Origin: JAOUEE01 sp051011595
GTDB taxonomy: Bacteria; Actinomycetota; Acidimicrobiia; Acidimicrobiales; SHLQ01
DNA length: 9,393 nucleotides
Direction of reading: 5' to 3'
NCBI GenBank assembly: GCA_051011595.1
Contig: JBPCTQ010000174.1
Span: forward strand, 1 to 9,393
Of this stretch, positions 1 to 6,534 are shown one piece after another. The notes beneath the pieces are model-generated. The model ran no database searches. It worked only from the letters and a program-made list of their open reading frames with translations, and was not told the DNA's origin. The stretch's first letter is position 1. Every line of letters starts with the position of its first letter. The translations under genes were made by a program, and so were the position numbers.

Positions 1-46
1 GTACGACTGCCACCACGGCCGCCACCTCGAATAGGACGCGCTTCAT
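1..46 (-). CDS. Start of an unidentified gene downstream of the sortase (partial)
   Basis: Only the first 15 codons are visible before the window edge, reading MKRVLFEVAAVVAVV. The ATG (46-44) shares its A with the TGA stop of the sortase gene (48-46), a TGATG junction typical of translational coupling, so the two are probably co-transcribed. A short basic start followed by a hydrophobic run suggests a signal peptide or membrane anchor, which would fit an exported protein acting with the sortase. The visible part is too short to name a family or exclude a fortuitous start. Confidence 0.55.
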   Translation of the reverse strand, partial: MKRVLFEVAAVVAVV

Positions 47-1317
47 CAGATGGCCGGCAGGATCTTGTCGATCTGCTCGAAAGCGAGGAACATCACCAGG
101 GCCAGGGGTAGGGCGGCGATGGCGTAGGCCGGCAGCCGGCGCCAGCGCGAGGCGGCGATCATCATGGCGCCGAAGATACCGAGACCGAGCGCCGTCCATG
201 CCAGCGCGGCGCCCAGGAACTCCCAGCTCCAACCCAGACCGGCGTTGAGGTCCTCGGCGGAGGCGGGATCGACCGGGCCTGCGCCGGGACCCCCACCAAC
301 GGCGCTCTCGTCATCGTCGGCGTCGGACACGCTGGTGGGAGGCACTTCGTCGGCCCCCAGTCCCTCGTCGGCGCCGAGCCCTTCGTCGACATCGACCGGC
401 GGGGCCAGCACCGGAGCCGTAGCCGGGGCCGACACCAGCAGGGCCTGGACCACGATGCGCTGGCGGGAGCTGTACTTGGGATGACAGGCGGTGAGGGTCA
501 GCCGATCGTCGCCGAAGTCGTCGAGCACACACCGTTGGTCGGGGCTCACCACGAAGTTGCCGGGTGCATCGACGGCGAACACTTCCTCGTCGACGCCGCC
601 GTCGAGCACGACGGGAGAATCGAAGAACGTCATGCCGTCGATGGCCCCGAGGGCGAAATCGTCGGGCAGGGATTGGGCCACGGTGGCTCCGGAGCCGGCC
701 AGGGCGTTGGCCCGCTGATCCTCGAGCTCGCGGTCGCGTGCCGCACAGAAACCACCATCCCAACTCTGCACCGGTTGAGGCAGGACCCGGTAGGTGAAGG
801 TGCCCTGAAAGGTCTGGACCTGGATCTCGTCACCCGGGTTCAGCTCGTCGATCTTGTGGAACGGTGCACCGTAGGTGGTGCGGTGCCCGGCAATGGCGGC
901 GTTGCCGGGCTGGCCGGGCATCGGGGTGGAGGTGTAGTGCCCGGGGCCTTGGCGAAGATCCTCGACCTGCACACCTTCGACCACCACCTTGTCGACACCG
1001 ATACCGGGGATGGTGATGCGGGCCATCGGGTCGCCGCCGTCGGGAAAGAACAAACGGGCCACTTCGGGGTCGAAGGTGGGGGTCGACACCGACGGGGTGG
1101 CGGTATCGGGGGCGACGGTGACGGCCGGGCCGGCCGCGGGATCGCCGATGGTGTCGGCCGATGCCAACACGTCGGCGAACTCGTCCTCCAGCGCGTTCTG
1201 GGCCCGCGCCTCCTGGATGCCGGTTCCCCACAGCTGATAGGCGGCGAACAGCAGCATCACGATGGCCAGGCCGATCAGGACGCGGCCGAGGTAGCCGACC
1301 ACGTGGGAAGCGCGCAT
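46..1317 (-). CDS. Class E-type sortase with a large inserted loop and two C-terminal membrane helices
   Basis: A 423-residue membrane-anchored transpeptidase, expected to cleave a C-terminal sorting signal and attach the protein to the cell envelope. An N-terminal membrane helix lies at about residues 7-30, then a low-complexity stalk (about 50-85), then the sortase barrel. The catalytic triad is visible: His145 in AIAGHRTTYG, Cys278 in LTLTACHPKYS, and Arg287 (or Arg285) in SSRQRIVVQ. The TLTxC-H-P context is that of actinobacterial class E sortases. About 133 residues separate His145 from Cys278, against roughly 70 in typical class E enzymes. The extra segment (about 184-265) holds Cys191 and Cys263. 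After the barrel comes an acidic, Pro/Gly-rich linker (295-360) with a GLGADE tandem repeat, then two membrane helices (about 365-388 and 395-412). The reading frame stays open upstream to 1854 over ccmA. The ATG at 1317 is chosen because a promoter lies just before it and the membrane helix starts right after it. No sorting-signal substrate is visible in the window. Confidence 0.9.
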   Translation of the reverse strand: MRASHVVGYLGRVLIGLAIVMLLFAAYQLWGTGIQEARAQNALEDEFADVLASADTIGDPAAGPAVTVAPDTATPSVSTPTFDPEVARLFFPDGGDPMARITIPGIGVDKVVVEGVQVEDLRQGPGHYTSTPMPGQPGNAAIAGHRTTYGAPFHKIDELNPGDEIQVQTFQGTFTYRVLPQPVQSWDGGFCAARDRELEDQRANALAGSGATVAQSLPDDFALGAIDGMTFFDSPVVLDGGVDEEVFAVDAPGNFVVSPDQRCVLDDFGDDRLTLTACHPKYSSRQRIVVQALLVSAPATAPVLAPPVDVDEGLGADEGLGADEVPPTSVSDADDDESAVGGGPGAGPVDPASAEDLNAGLGWSWEFLGAALAWTALGLGIFGAMMIAASRWRRLPAYAIAALPLALVMFLAFEQIDKILPAI

Positions 1318-1352
1318 GGTGCCAGTATCGGCCACCGGCGCTGCTTTGTTGA
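1318..1352 (-). promoter_or_regulatory. Probable leaderless promoter of the sortase gene
   Basis: On the minus strand, TCAACA (1352-1347; 4 of 6 matches to TTGACA) is followed after 17 nt by GATACT (1329-1324; close to TATAAT). The hexamer ends 6 nt before the ATG at 1317, which would put the transcription start at or next to the start codon. No Shine-Dalgarno sequence precedes the ATG, in agreement with a leaderless mRNA. Assigned by eye only. Confidence 0.5.
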
Positions 1353-1365
1353 TGCACCTCCGCAC

Positions 1366-1377
1366 TAGCGTGGATGG
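1366..1377 (+). promoter_or_regulatory. Probable -10 element of the ccm operon, leaderless start
   Basis: TAGCGT (1366-1371) fits the TANNNT pattern of actinobacterial -10 elements and ends 6 nt before the GTG of ccmA at 1378, the same spacing as in the divergent sortase promoter. There is no clear Shine-Dalgarno and no convincing -35: TTGTTG at 1346-1351 is 14 nt away, which is too close. If real, ccmABCDEFGHI is transcribed from here and ccmA is translated without a leader. Confidence 0.4.
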
Positions 1378-2028
1378 GTGCCTGTCGTCCGTCTGCACCA
1401 GGTTGTTGCCCTGCTGGGCCACTTTCCCGCGTTGGCGGGTGTCGACCTGGTGGTCGAGCCCGGCGAGGTCGTGTTGTTCCAGGGCCCCAACGGGGCCGGG
1501 AAGACCACGCTGTTGCGGTTGTGTGCCGGTCTGGTGGCCCCGACCGAAGGTTCGGCCGAGGTGTTGGGCCACGACCTGCACACCGAGCGGCGGGCCGTCC
1601 GCCGCCGTGTGGGACTGGTGGGCCATCGCAGCGGGCTCTACGGCGACCTGAGCGTGGCCGAGAACGTCACCTTCTGGGCCCGACTGGCCGGGGCGGGTAC
1701 CGATGAGGCCATGGCGGCCCTCGACCGGCTGGGCGTGGCATCTCGCCTCCACGATGTGTCCGTAGACCGGCTCTCGGCCGGCCAGAAGAAGCGGACGGCG
1801 TTGGCCTCGGTGGTGGTCCGCCGGCCCGAGTTGTGGTTGCTCGACGAACCCCACGCGGGGCTCGACCAGAGCGGCCGTGACATCGTCGACACCCTCATCC
1901 GCGACGCCGGCGCGTCAGGGGCCACTGTCTTGTTGGCCTCACACGAGCTCGATCGGGTGGGTCGGCTCGACCCCCGGGTGGTCACCGTGGCCGGCGGCGT
2001 CGCTCGAGAGGCGGGCCATGCTGCGTGA
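1378..2028 (+). CDS. ccmA: CcmA, ATP-binding subunit of the cytochrome c maturation ABC transporter
   Basis: A 216-residue ATPase of about the usual CcmA length. With CcmB and CcmC it forms the CcmABCD complex, whose ATP hydrolysis releases heme-loaded CcmE on the outer face of the membrane. Walker A is GPNGAGKT (36-43), the ABC signature is LSAGQ (132-136), Walker B is LWLLDE (152-157), and the H-loop His is His189 in LLASHE. The VGHRSGLYGDLSVAENV segment (81-97) matches the GH...LT..EN segment seen in CcmA rather than in generic ABC ATPases. The start is a GTG right after a -10-like element. The end overlaps ccmB by 11 nt. It opens the operon, and ccmB following directly supports the assignment. 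Confidence 0.93.
   Translation: MPVVRLHQVVALLGHFPALAGVDLVVEPGEVVLFQGPNGAGKTTLLRLCAGLVAPTEGSAEVLGHDLHTERRAVRRRVGLVGHRSGLYGDLSVAENVTFWARLAGAGTDEAMAALDRLGVASRLHDVSVDRLSAGQKKRTALASVVVRRPELWLLDEPHAGLDQSGRDIVDTLIRDAGASGATVLLASHELDRVGRLDPRVVTVAGGVAREAGHAA
2006..2011 (+). promoter_or_regulatory. Ribosome binding site of ccmB
   Basis: GAGAGG inside the end of ccmA, 6 nt before the ATG at 2018. It supports that ATG as the ccmB start although the frame is open further upstream. Confidence 0.6.
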
Positions 2029-2686
2029 CGCCACGGTCATTGCGGCCAAGGACATGCGCATCGAGCGTCGGAGCCGGGTGCTTGCCACCCAGGTGCTGCC
2101 GTTCGCCCTCATCGTGGTCGTGTTGTTCGCTTTCGCCCTCGACGCATCGAGCGATGCGCTCCGCCGTTTCACGCCGGGTTTGTTCTGGGTCACGGTGCTG
2201 TTCGCTGCGATCCTGGCGGTGCAACGGGCCTTCGCCCTCGAGGTCGACGATGGGGCGCTCGATGCCCTGCGGCTGTCGGGGGTGGACCCGGCCTCGATCT
2301 TTCTGGGCAAGGCCCTCGCCTTGACCGCCCAGGTGTTGGTGATCGAGGTCTTTCTGGCCGTGGCCGTGGTGGTCTTCTACGACTCCGAGCCCGAACGTTT
2401 CGGGTTGGCCCTGGTGGCCGGGCTGCTGGCGGCCATCGGCGTGGCGGCCGCCGGCGCGCTCTACGGGGCGCTGGTCGTCAACCTTCGGGTTCGTGACACG
2501 CTGTTGCCCGTGTTGTTGCTACCTGTTCTCGCCCCGGTGTTGATTGCCGCCACCCGAGCCTTCGGTGATGCCTTCGGAACCTCGGCGGTCGACGGATGGG
2601 CCTGGCTTGGCGTTCTGGGGCTGTTTGCGGTGATCTACCTGGTACTGGGAATCCTCGCCTACGGCGTGCTGCTGGAGGAATCGTGA
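2018..2686 (+). CDS. ccmB: CcmB, membrane subunit of the cytochrome c maturation ABC transporter
   Basis: A 222-residue polytopic membrane protein that pairs with CcmA in the CcmABCD complex. It begins with a short cytoplasmic stretch (AAKDMRIERRSR, 9-20) and has about six hydrophobic segments, near 22-42, 54-70, 95-120, 128-152, 160-180 and 193-218. The cytoplasmic loop with ALEVDDGALDALRLSGVD (73-90) followed by LGKAL matches the conserved CcmB segment. The frame is open back to 1877, but the ATG at 2018 has a GAGAGG ribosome binding site and gives the normal family length and N-terminus. It overlaps ccmA by 11 nt and ccmC by 4 nt. Confidence 0.92.
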   Translation: MLRDATVIAAKDMRIERRSRVLATQVLPFALIVVVLFAFALDASSDALRRFTPGLFWVTVLFAAILAVQRAFALEVDDGALDALRLSGVDPASIFLGKALALTAQVLVIEVFLAVAVVVFYDSEPERFGLALVAGLLAAIGVAAAGALYGALVVNLRVRDTLLPVLLLPVLAPVLIAATRAFGDAFGTSAVDGWAWLGVLGLFAVIYLVLGILAYGVLLEES

Positions 2687-3411
2687 GCCCCGAATCCGCG
2701 ACGGGATCCACCGTCACCCGCGTCATCGGAAGCGCTGCGCTGATCTCGATGGGTCTGCTGTTGTGCGCCGCCTTCTGGTGGAGCGAACCCGATGATCAAC
2801 AAGGCGACGCCGTCCGCCTGTTCTATCTGCACGTCCCGGTGGCCATCATCGAATACGTGCCCTTCCTCATCGCCGGGGTGGGCAGCGTGATGTTCCTGTG
2901 GAAACGCTCGGTCTTCGGTGACGTGCTGGCCCACGCGGCGGCCGAGGTGGGCCTGGTCTTCTGCGGGCTCACCCTGGTCACCGGCTCGCTCTGGGGTCGA
3001 CCCACCTGGGGTACCTACTGGGACTGGGGCGACGTCCGGCTGGTGACCACGCTGATCCTGTTCTTGATGTTCGTGGGGTACCTCGCCCTTCGCCAAGTGC
3101 CGGGCGACCCCCAGACTCGGTCGAAACAGGCCGCCATCGTCGCCCTGGTGGCCCTGGTCAACATCCCCATCGTCAATCGTTCGGTGGAGTGGTGGTCCAA
3201 CCGCACCCTGCACCAGAAGTCCACCCTCATCGAAGGCAAGATCTCCGACATCAACGCCTTCGCCACGTTCTTGGGTTTTCTCACCTGCTCGTTGCTGATG
3301 GTGTGGTTCCTGATCCACCGGTTCCGGGTGGCGTGGCTCGAACGCGAAGTCGATCGATCCGGCCTGCAGCGAGCGCTCGACGACCGCCGGGCCGAAGGGG
3401 CGGAGGTCTGA
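2683..3411 (+). CDS. ccmC: CcmC, heme-handling membrane protein (WWD family)
   Basis: A 242-residue protein with six predicted membrane helices that presents heme to CcmE outside the cytoplasmic membrane. The two external heme-ligand histidines of the family are visible: His50 in LFYLHVPVA and His177 in NRTLHQKSTL, near the E. coli positions His60 and His184. The tryptophan-rich heme motif lies at 104-120 (WGRPTWGTYWDWGDVRL). Usual CcmC has WxWDxRL; here a Gly separates the last Trp from the Asp, so the motif is one residue longer or rearranged. The start is a GTG at 2683 overlapping the ccmB stop as GTGA, preceded by GGAGGA at 2674-2679. The open frame upstream of it lies inside ccmB and is not conserved sequence. 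A charged C-terminal tail of about 25 residues follows the last helix. Confidence 0.93.
   Translation: MSPESATGSTVTRVIGSAALISMGLLLCAAFWWSEPDDQQGDAVRLFYLHVPVAIIEYVPFLIAGVGSVMFLWKRSVFGDVLAHAAAEVGLVFCGLTLVTGSLWGRPTWGTYWDWGDVRLVTTLILFLMFVGYLALRQVPGDPQTRSKQAAIVALVALVNIPIVNRSVEWWSNRTLHQKSTLIEGKISDINAFATFLGFLTCSLLMVWFLIHRFRVAWLEREVDRSGLQRALDDRRAEGAEV
3402..3406 (+). promoter_or_regulatory. Ribosome binding site of ccmD
   Basis: GGAGG inside the last codons of ccmC, 6 nt before the GTG at 3413. This strong site decides that the small reading frame between ccmC and ccmE is translated. Confidence 0.65.
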
Positions 3412-3412
3412 C

Positions 3413-3550
3413 GTGAGTTACGTGATCGTGGGATGGATCATCGGTCTCACCGTGTTCTCTCTGTATGCCGTCAGCCTCGTCGTCCGCGGTCGTCGGCTGG
3501 CGGCCATGGTGCCGCCCGATCGTCGGCGGTGGATGACCAGCGATGACTGA
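3413..3550 (+). CDS. ccmD: CcmD, small membrane protein of the heme-release complex
   Basis: A 45-residue protein starting MSYVIVGWIIGLTVFSLYAV at a GTG. One membrane helix (about 4-24) is followed by a basic stretch (RGRR, 25-28) and a short polar tail with RRRW, the layout of CcmD: N-terminus outside, basic C-terminus in the cytoplasm. In System I, CcmD is needed for release of holo-CcmE from CcmABC. The assignment rests on size, topology, its place between ccmC and ccmE, and a perfect GGAGG site. It follows ccmC after 1 nt and overlaps ccmE by 8 nt. Sequence similarity among CcmD proteins is low, so name certainty depends on context. Confidence 0.85.
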   Translation: MSYVIVGWIIGLTVFSLYAVSLVVRGRRLAAMVPPDRRRWMTSDD

Positions 3551-4058
3551 CACCACCGAGCTCACCCCCCGGCCGCCGCGCGCCGGTCGACGCTGGTGGT
3601 CCACTGCGTTGGTGCTGGTCGTGCTGGCGGTGATCGCCGTGGTCTTGTTCGTGTTGGTCCGGGGCGCATCGTTGTTCGTGTACGAGGCCGACGAGGCGCT
3701 GGAGCAGCGCGAGGAGCTGGGCGACGACCGATTCCGCCTCATCGGGTCGCCGATCGAGGGCAGCATCATCGACGGTGAGTTCGAGGGGCGCACGGCTGTG
3801 TACTTCTCGGTGCAGTTCGAAGATGCCGTCGTCGATGTCGTTCACACCGGCAGTGACCCCACGGCGTTGTTCCAACCCGGTGTTCCCGTGTTCCTCGAGG
3901 GCCAGTGGACGGTCACGTCCACCGACGACGTGGAGTTCGCCGAAGGGGCCAACGACGGCTGGTACTTCGCCAGCGACACCCTGCGGGTCAAACACGACGA
4001 GGACTACCGCAACGAGAACGACGAACGAATCAGCGACGCCGAGCAGGGCGGGCAGTGA
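3543..4058 (+). CDS. ccmE: CcmE, periplasmic-side heme chaperone
   Basis: A 171-residue membrane-anchored protein that binds heme covalently and hands it to the CcmF/H lyase. A proline-rich cytoplasmic start is followed by one membrane anchor (about 19-41) and an extracytoplasmic OB-fold domain (about 42-150) with the segments FRLIGSPIEGSI and PGVPVFLEGQW typical of the family. The heme-binding motif is HDEDY at 151-155, so His151 would be the covalent ligand and Tyr155 the axial one; this is the classical HxxxY form, not the CxxxY variant of some bacteria and archaea. A short acidic tail follows. The ATG overlaps ccmD by 8 nt without a strong ribosome binding site, so translation probably depends on coupling. 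It overlaps ccmF by 4 nt. Confidence 0.94.
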   Translation: MTDTTELTPRPPRAGRRWWSTALVLVVLAVIAVVLFVLVRGASLFVYEADEALEQREELGDDRFRLIGSPIEGSIIDGEFEGRTAVYFSVQFEDAVVDVVHTGSDPTALFQPGVPVFLEGQWTVTSTDDVEFAEGANDGWYFASDTLRVKHDEDYRNENDERISDAEQGGQ

Positions 4059-6013
4059 ACGCCGACATCGGCTCGTTCGCCATTCTTGTCGGTTTGGTGG
4101 CATCGGTCCTGGGAGCGGTGTCGGTCCTGGTGGGCATCGTTCGTGGTCGACCGGACCTGATGAAGCTGGCCCGCCCCTTCTCGCTGGTGTTGTTGGTGGC
4201 GGCGGTGGTGGCGTTCGTGGTGATGGAGCGAGCGCTGTTCACCCGCGACTACGAACTGCTGTACGTGGCCGAGAACGGCAGTCCCTCCACGCCGCCGCTC
4301 TACAACTTCGCCGCGTTGTGGGCGGCCCTGGAGGGATCGATCCTGCTGTGGGGGCTGGTGCTGGCCGGGTATGTGGTGGCCGTGATGGCCAAGTTCCGTG
4401 ATCGGTTGAGTGACCCGCTGGTGGGTTGGGCGATGATCACCCTTTTTGTGGTGGCCGCCTTCTTCTTCTTCTTGATGGTCGAGCCGGCCAACCCGTTTGC
4501 CACCTGGTCGCCGCCGCCGGGATTCGAAGGGGACGGACCCAATCCGCTGCTCCAGAACCACCCGTTGATGGCCTTCCATCCACCGGTGTTGTACGTGGGG
4601 TACGTGGGGTTCACCGTGCCCTTCGCCTTCGCCATCGCGGCCCTGGTCACCGCGCGGGTGGGTGAGGGCTGGCTGCTCGAGATCCGCCGCTGGACGCTGT
4701 TCGCCTGGGCGTTTCTCACCGTCGGCATCGTGCTGGGGGCCTGGTGGAGCTACGAGGTGCTGGGTTGGGGTGGGTACTGGGCCTGGGACCCGGTCGAGAA
4801 CGCCAGTTTCCTGCCCTGGCTCACCGGCACGGCGTTCCTCCACTCGGTGATGGTGCAGGAGCGGCGGGGCATGCTGCGGGTGTGGAACCTGTCGTTGGTC
4901 TGCGCCACGTTCTCGCTCACCATTCTCGGCACCTTCCTCACCCGCTCGGGGGTGCTCGACTCGGTGCATTCGTTCAGCGAATCCGACATCGGTCCGCTGC
5001 TGCTGGGGTTCTTCGCCGTCATCGTGCTGGTCACCGTCGGGCTCATCGGTTGGCGCGGCGACGAGCTGCGCTCACCGGGCCGCATCGACAGCCCGCTGTC
5101 GCGCGAGGCCGCCTTTCTGGCCAACAACGTGCTCTTCGCCGCCTTTGCCTTCGTGGTGTTGTTGGGCACGGTGTTCCCGTTGCTGAAAGAGGCGTTCGAC
5201 GGCGGCCGGATCTCGGTGGGGAATCCGTACTTCGACCGGATGACCGCCCCCATCGGGTTCACCCTGTTGTTCCTGATGGCGGTGGCGCCGGCGTTGCCGT
5301 GGCGCAAGACCAACCTCGAGACCCTGTCGCAGCGGCTGCTGGTGCCGTTCTGGATCGGCGTCGCCACCATGCTGGGCGCCGTCCTGGTGGGAGCCCATGG
5401 TTGGCGACCCCTCCTGGCGTTCTTCCTCGGTGGTTTCGCCGGAGGGTCCGCACTGCGGCAGGTGGTGCTGGCCACCCGCCGCCAGGGATGGCGAGGGCTG
5501 GTGGGCCGCACCAATGGCGGCATGATCGTGCACATCGGTGTGGTGCTCATCGCCGTGGCCTTCGCCGCCTCCAACGCCTACGTCCGCCAGGGCGAGTTCC
5601 TCATGGAGCCGGGCGACACCGCCACCCTGGCCGGCCACGAGATCGTCTTCATCGGCTTGGAGGATGTGATCGAGCCGGATCGCACCGAGGTCCGTGCGCT
5701 GGTGCAGGTCGACGACGACGGGGTCTACGCGCCGGGGATCAGCACCTTCCCGGGTGGAGGCCAGACCATCGGAACGCCGTCGGTGCGGACCAGCTTCACC
5801 AACGACGTGTCGTTGTCGCTGATCCAGGTGCAGGACACCGGGGCCGTGCAGATCCGGGTCACCGTCCAGCCGCTCATCATGTGGTTGTGGATCGGTGGCG
5901 GGGTGATGGCGCTCGGCAGTGTGTTGGCCGCCTTCCCCGGCCGCCGCCGTCGACCGACGTCTCCGGTCTCGGCCCCGGTCCCCACGGCCGACGCCGACCC
6001 GGTCCCGGTATGA
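4055..6013 (+). CDS. ccmF: CcmF, cytochrome c heme lyase membrane subunit (WWD family)
   Basis: A 652-residue polytopic protein, nearly the length of E. coli CcmF (647). It takes heme from CcmE and attaches it to CxxCH motifs of apocytochromes with CcmH and CcmI. The WWD domain is at 236-255 (LGWGGYWAWDPVENASFLPW). Conserved histidines are visible at 169 and 175 (QNHPLMAFHPP), 263 (FLHSV), 305 (VHSFS) and 493 (IVHIG), matching the periplasmic and transmembrane heme-ligand histidines known for the family. The conserved LGTFLTRSGVLDSVHSF segment spans 291-307. A large extracytoplasmic domain (about 510-600) precedes the last helix and an Arg/Pro-rich tail. The GTG at 4055 overlaps the ccmE stop as GTGA; the open frame upstream lies inside ccmE. 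The next gene also overlaps by 4 nt. Confidence 0.96.
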   Translation: MNADIGSFAILVGLVASVLGAVSVLVGIVRGRPDLMKLARPFSLVLLVAAVVAFVVMERALFTRDYELLYVAENGSPSTPPLYNFAALWAALEGSILLWGLVLAGYVVAVMAKFRDRLSDPLVGWAMITLFVVAAFFFFLMVEPANPFATWSPPPGFEGDGPNPLLQNHPLMAFHPPVLYVGYVGFTVPFAFAIAALVTARVGEGWLLEIRRWTLFAWAFLTVGIVLGAWWSYEVLGWGGYWAWDPVENASFLPWLTGTAFLHSVMVQERRGMLRVWNLSLVCATFSLTILGTFLTRSGVLDSVHSFSESDIGPLLLGFFAVIVLVTVGLIGWRGDELRSPGRIDSPLSREAAFLANNVLFAAFAFVVLLGTVFPLLKEAFDGGRISVGNPYFDRMTAPIGFTLLFLMAVAPALPWRKTNLETLSQRLLVPFWIGVATMLGAVLVGAHGWRPLLAFFLGGFAGGSALRQVVLATRRQGWRGLVGRTNGGMIVHIGVVLIAVAFAASNAYVRQGEFLMEPGDTATLAGHEIVFIGLEDVIEPDRTEVRALVQVDDDGVYAPGISTFPGGGQTIGTPSVRTSFTNDVSLSLIQVQDTGAVQIRVTVQPLIMWLWIGGGVMALGSVLAAFPGRRRRPTSPVSAPVPTADADPVPV

Positions 6014-6534
6014 ACCGTCAGGCCCTGTGGGTGGCGATCCCCGTCGGGGTCATCGTCGTATTGTTCGTGTTGTTGTTGGCCACCAGCGACACCGGTGGTG
6101 GCCAAGCGGGCAGTGATCAGGTGGGCACACTGGCCCCCGAAATGGTGGCTGTCGACAGCAACGGCGAGTCGTTCGATCTCGATGCCCTGCGGGGACGCTG
6201 GGTGATCGTGAACTTCTTCGCCACGTGGTGTGCCCCCTGCGTGAACGAGCATCCCGAGCTGGTGGTGTTCGCGGAGGCCTCGGATCCCGACGAGGTGGCC
6301 GTGGTGAGCATCGCCTTCAACGACAGCGCCGAGAACGTGGCCCAGTTCTTCGCCGACAACGGAGGAGACTGGCCGGTGCTGCTCGACGACACCCTGGCCA
6401 TCGACTGGTCGGTCGCCCAGGTGCCCGAATCGTTCATCGTGGCCCCCAACGGCCGGGTGGCGGCCCATGTCACCGGCGGGGTGACCGCCGACGACCTCCA
6501 GGCCGCGATCCGTGATCTGTCGGGCTCGGCATGA
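6010..6534 (+). CDS. ccmG: CcmG/DsbE, membrane-anchored thioredoxin-like reductant of cytochrome c maturation
   Basis: A 174-residue protein with one N-terminal membrane anchor (about 6-25) and an extracytoplasmic thioredoxin fold. The redox motif is WCAPC (Cys74, Cys77) in NFFATWCAPC, and the cis-proline is Pro139 in QVPESFIV. CcmG-type proteins keep the cysteines of apocytochrome CxxCH motifs reduced for heme attachment. The position between ccmF and ccmH separates it from general thioredoxin-like or DsbA proteins. ATGA overlaps join it to both neighbours. The long open frame upstream of 6010 is out of frame with ccmF and is not a real extension. Confidence 0.93.
   Translation: MNRQALWVAIPVGVIVVLFVLLLATSDTGGGQAGSDQVGTLAPEMVAVDSNGESFDLDALRGRWVIVNFFATWCAPCVNEHPELVVFAEASDPDEVAVVSIAFNDSAENVAQFFADNGGDWPVLLDDTLAIDWSVAQVPESFIVAPNGRVAAHVTGGVTADDLQAAIRDLSGSA

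Noticed and set aside
481..1368. Long plus-strand open frame opposite the sortase
   Set aside because: It is antisense to a gene with a clear catalytic triad, its product is low-complexity Gly/His/Asp-rich, and it has no recognisable domain. GC-rich DNA often leaves antisense frames open.
1318..1854. N-terminal extension of the sortase frame across ccmA
   Set aside because: The extra 179 residues are antisense to the conserved ccmA sequence and end just before a membrane helix preceded by its own promoter.
4457..4475. TTC triplet run in ccmF as a slippage or phase-variation site
   Set aside because: It is a short triplet run encoding four Phe within a membrane helix. Loss or gain of a unit stays in frame, so it cannot act as an on/off switch.
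4004..4969. Long minus-strand open frames opposite ccmF, ccmG and ccmI (also 5072-5638, 5725-6468, 7262-8197)
   Set aside because: Their products are Arg/His/Gln/Pro-rich without domain features and lie opposite well-conserved ccm genes. They are shadow frames.
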